Part shown: positions 55,446 through 64,000 of the stretch, piece by piece
Position numbering within the stretch: the stretch's first letter is position 1
Layout: each line of letters begins with the position of its first letter
NCBI RefSeq assembly: GCF_034702125.1
Contig: NC_085862.1
Location: forward strand, 18,338,891 to 18,402,890
DNA: 64,000 nucleotides
Reading direction: 5' to 3'
Source: Engraulis encrasicolus
Lineage: Eukaryota; Chordata; Actinopteri; Clupeiformes; Engraulidae
Translations under genes and position numbers: made by a program
Notes under the pieces: generated by a model
Database searches by the model: none
Told to the model about the DNA's origin: nothing
The model's input: only the letters and a program-made list of their open reading frames with translations

Positions 55446-58400
55446 TTTCAGTTTCACTAAAACAAATGGCATAGGCCTATGACAAAAAAAAAATGAAATC
55501 AGTGATCAACAAACGTAGAACTGGTGGTGGTGGTGGTGAAGTGGAGGAGGTAAGGGAGCAGCCCACCCTACAAGTGATATATGAATCTGTGATTAAACGG
55601 GTCAGGGGAATAATTGAAGACCCCACACACGTTTTGCACTTAGAGAACTTCTCCCTTCGGACAGGCGATACAGTGCCAGTTAAAAGTAAAAGAGGTTTCT
55701 GAATAGTTAGGCCTATACGGTATTTTTTTCCATCCCCACATCTAGGCTATTAATCTATTGAACTCAAGTCGCTAACTGTCTTCGGTCTGGTAATGCTATG
55801 TAGGCCTATGGATACGCCCATTATGCACTTCATAGCCTCTACTGCACTTTGAATAGGCCTTTTTAGGAATATTGAGGGTTTTTTTTTTAGCCTATTGAGT
55901 TTTTCTTTTGTAATGGGTGATTTTATTTGTTTTTGTTGTGCGTTATGTGTTGTTTGTGGCAACAGCTTTGTAATTGTCCAATTTCTTGCGGGACAAATAA
56001 AACTAATCTTGAATCTTGAACCGCCAGGAACTCTCAAACTAATGATTTATAGCCATGTAGGCCTAGGCCTATACATTAGCAAAGATTGCTAGGCAAACGA
56101 GAACTATCCAAATGAAACGACCTCAATTACCTATGCCGACTCCATAATTAGTTAAAGTATACATCAAGTGGTGCATAAGGCTTTTTTCCGCAAGCATAAG
56201 ACGTTGACAGTGAAGTCGATGCATCATTGTTTCGAGTCTCATTACTTGCTACATTGAATCACTAACCGACTCGCGCAACATAACTGCTTGGCCTAGGCCT
56301 ACTACATCGGTGCATTTAGCTGACAGATACTTCACACTTCGAACTCTCGTTCGCATTAAAAAATTACAGGCTATTGTTTGATACAAACCTTTTGAAAATG
56401 TGATGGAGCTGGGGCCTGAGGGATGTGACGGTTGTCCGTGGCACAGCTTGCTGTGAATCTGCGACGACTCGACCGCCAGCTCAGCCCTCAAGCTGTTATA
56501 GTTCAGGGCCATGTGTACCACTCAGGAGGGCAAAGGTTGCATTTTTATTTTTTTCAAAAGACACATGTCTGAAGTTATCATTTTTATATGATGGCCCTTC
56601 TGGATTTACAGCCAAGTCTGGGTTATTATCATTCAAAGTGACCCTCCATTATAATAAGAAGTTTTTGAGGTGCAGTAGTGGGCCTATTGCTACTGGTCCT
56701 TCTAGAATAAATGGGCTAGAACATGTGTAGCCTATTTTGCCATGTTTGGCATCATTGTGAAGGGGATGTTTGGAGCTTTCATTTAAGCCCTTTTGTGAAC
56801 ATGTTGTTAATAAGTAGGCCTTGTGCCAACCCTGGCGCTCCTCAAACATTTCCTCACACACATTTTTCACATGTCTGCCCAAATAATCTTTTGTCGTTTA
56901 GTCCTGTGGCATCAGGGAGTATCAGAAAAACGAAATCCAAACACTAACGGTCATGACTGAGGAATCCGAAAATGTAGGCTATAATTTATAGGCTAATCTC
57001 CTTTTGAGTGGGTGATTTGGAGTCTACCAGAAATGGTGTTTTTCACAAAGCACACTTTTGTGCAGTTTTGACATGTAGGCCTAAATATGTTGAAACTCTA
57101 TCATATAGGCTATGCATACCTCCATACTTAGTCCATGGGCCGGAGCAGAAGTTGGTATCCCCTGAGGTGGCAAAGTCTATCAATGTTTTTTGTACTCCTC
57201 CATGCCTGAGGGACATTATTTGGTATGATAGCCCTCTGGAAGTGGTAGCTTTCTTATATTTTTACTCACTTTTATAATGACACCCAGTGCATTTCGCAAT
57301 ACATGTGCGCAAATTAGGCCTAAATGTAAAATCAACCCGCTTTGAAAGCTTGTGATCAAGCGTGACTAGAATTGTAGCCTAATTGGTGAAAGGGATGTAA
57401 TGATTTTGGCCAACATTGTCAATTTAAACATCCACAACAGGATAAGTCTTATTTTTTTTTGTCTTCGAGGGTATAGGCCTATCTATGCATCCTTCTCATG
57501 GGCCACTGGTTGGTCTTGGCGCTGTCGGCTTGAAGCGCATTTCCTTCCCCGCATTCCTCATAGAAAACCACTATATTCACCGTTATTAATCTGTCCACGG
57601 GCATTGCGGTTCACCTAGCAACTGGGGTTAAATTTAAATGTAGCGAAGGGGGTGTAATGCATTTGACCAGCATTGTGAATACAGCCACTAATTCCATATT
57701 TTTTGCAATGGTAGCCTAATTAAGTTGTCAGCGTTGTCAACCAAGATGATGTGCGGTGGTCACCGTTCATCTCGCAGCAGTGCACTTCCACTTCACACAT
57801 TTTTGGCAGCGGTAGACCTAATTAATTTGACAGGATTGTTTGTTAACTTCAACGAGGGTGTAGCCTACAGGCTGCCAGTGTCAGCTGATGAGCAACCTTT
57901 TAGGTAGGCCTAGGCTTAATAGCACTGGTGTTTGAGCTGGCTGCCTATTCCTTCACCCGTGTGGAATATTCACCGGTCCTCATGATGCATGCTGTGGGGC
58001 TTTCCGATCCCTGTCCATCTCGCAAACAGCTTGGGGTTAACTTTAGGCCTAAATGTAGCGAAGGGGATGTAATGAACTTTACCAGAATTGTGAACTTACA
58101 GTCATAAAATTATTTTGACAAAGGTAGCCTAATTCATTCGACAGCATTGTGAATCTAAACAATCTGCGGGGGTGGTCACTGTCCATCTCGCAACAGCAAT
58201 GGGAATAGGACACAATCACAAATGTTTGGCAGCGTAGGCCTAGCCAAAAATGAGACAGGATTTTTTTTGTTAACTTCAACGAGGGTGTAGCCTAAAGGCC
58301 GCCTGCGGATGAAGGCTATCTGAGGATGAACAACTTTTTATTAGGTGAAATGCACTTGGTGTTTGCGCTGGCGGCAAAGGACAGTCTCTCCGTTATTGGT

Positions 58401-58744
58401 GCTGTGAAAGGCGTAGGCAGGCACGCCGGTGCTCAGTGCTCATTCACCGCGCGGCGCACCTTGTGGCAGGCTGTGAAATAGCATGCGAACAGAGGTGCAT
58501 GGAACCAACAAACACAGAAATCGGGCGATCACATAACCTCCTTGGCGGAGATAATAAAGCCCCTCATCTGATATAAGATGGAGAACAGATTTAGAAAAGG
58601 CTGTTGGAAGGATATCCAAATCAGACGTAGAGGCACTGAGACTTTGTAGTTTTCTTGAGAGTGTCAAAGTCAACTAGACTAAAGGTTGTCATTAGGTTAA
58701 TATTTATTCAATAGTACCCCTTCCCAAACAGTCCCACATCACAT
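55446..58744. other. Region between the tandem aldh9a1 copies
   Basis: The promoter of copy 1 should lie at its left end, but no TATA box is evident. Dense TAGGCCTA octamers (about 15) lie between 55.4 and 58.3 kb. No further gene is supported. Confidence 0.5.
57610..58330. repeat. Tandem duplication, about 415-bp period
   Basis: AATGTAGCGAAGGGGGTGTA (57637) and AATGTAGCGAAGGGGATGTA (about 58052); both followed by GGTAGCCTAATT..., CATCTCGCA.CAG and AACTTCAACGAGGGTGTAGC. A weaker third copy starts near 57388. Confidence 0.8.
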
Positions 58745-58845
58745 GTCTCAATGACTACAGGCCTGTTGCACTCACCCCTATCCCTGCTAAATGCATGGAG
58801 AGACTGGTCATGAAACTCATTGAAGACGACCCCTGCTTTACCTGA
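58745..58845 (+). pseudogene. LINE reverse-transcriptase N-terminal fragment
   Basis: Frame [20 protein letters not shown], then VMKLIEDD. This is the conserved RT entry motif of the fish LINE family seen at 17977-18980. It sits close to the 3' limit of the aldh9a1 duplication. Confidence 0.75.
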
Positions 58846-58979
58846 CAAGTTTCAACGCTTTGACTTCCTCAGGGTCACGTACAGTAGGTGTTGGGAGTCT
58901 GATGTCCTTTGAAATCAGCAGATGTGCCTTTTACAAATGTACAGCAAATGAATAAAACTTGGAGTTTTTCAAACATTTT

Positions 58980-58985
58980 TTTATT
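58980..58985 (-). terminator. Polyadenylation signal of aldh9a1 copy 2
   Basis: AATAAA on the minus strand, at the position equivalent to 32900-32905 after copy 1. Confidence 0.55.
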
Positions 58986-59372
58986 TTGAAATAATTTTAT
59001 ACATGTTTGTTTCAGAGTGCAATTTTTTTTTTACTAATTGTGTTGGCACATTTATGAAGATATAATGGACTCTTTTTTTTAAAAACAAAATAAAAAAAAA
59101 CCAAAATACAAAACAAAAAAAATGCTGTGAAGTTTCAGCCTCTGGTCCTGCTGAAGAGATCATTATAAGGCACACTTTAAATCTGAATGGGTCCACCACA
59201 CACTGTTACCAGTACAGCCCAGAAAAATGCAGCATCTTAAAGCTGCAATAAGTGTATAAAAATGTTACGCACCTTGGGGGGGGGAAAGGCTTTTTTTTTC
59301 TCCACAGCATGAATGTCTAAGTCACATTTCTAAGGAACAGCTGAGGGTTTTTAGAGTTTTGGGCTCAAACAA

Positions 59373-64000
<4,628 letters not shown>

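Overview
The window looks like nuclear DNA of a teleost fish. It holds a vertebrate-type spliced gene (aldh9a1) with GT-AG introns. Around it are fish-style repeats: L2-like LINE ends, Tc1/mariner foldbacks, hAT and Harbinger-like non-autonomous elements, a Ty3/gypsy element, and GT, CT and TTA microsatellites. I cannot name the species. There is no operon structure, CRISPR array or rRNA. Most long open frames here lie in repeats and are not genes.

Layout. 558-6.83 kb: a tandem duplication of a unit of about 2.1 kb. Each copy carries a 135-bp satellite, and copy 1 is split by a 2.16-kb Harbinger-like element. 7.46-10.58 kb: a defective Ty3/gypsy retrotransposon with a perfect 5-bp target-site duplication and an internally inverted pol segment. 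10.6-22.3 kb: no recognised gene; repeats, LINE pieces, a hAT element and a 1-kb Tc1-derived palindrome. 22.3-28.2 kb: two diverged copies of a small locus. The second can be read as a three-exon gene for a 63-residue protein that I do not recognise. 28.8-32.6 kb: LTR-like, LINE and MITE pieces.

32.9-55.45 kb, minus strand: a full 11-exon aldh9a1 gene (4-trimethylaminobutyraldehyde dehydrogenase, carnitine biosynthesis). Its exon lengths add up to 508 codons plus stop once a 383-bp hAT-like insertion in exon 1 is set aside. 58.97-62.13 kb, minus strand: the last two exons and 3' UTR of a second, tandem aldh9a1 copy whose remaining exons lie beyond the right edge. The paralogous introns serve as empty sites for two transposon insertions.

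The most unusual feature is inside aldh9a1. Short pieces of its own exon ends, with the adjoining splice sites, are repeated in the neighbouring introns. There are 13 extra copies of the exon 9 donor end, three of the exon 7 donor end, several of the exon 6 donor, and two of the exon 6 acceptor end. Separately, the palindromic octamer TAGGCCTA occurs about 40 times where about one is expected, mostly outside the gene body.
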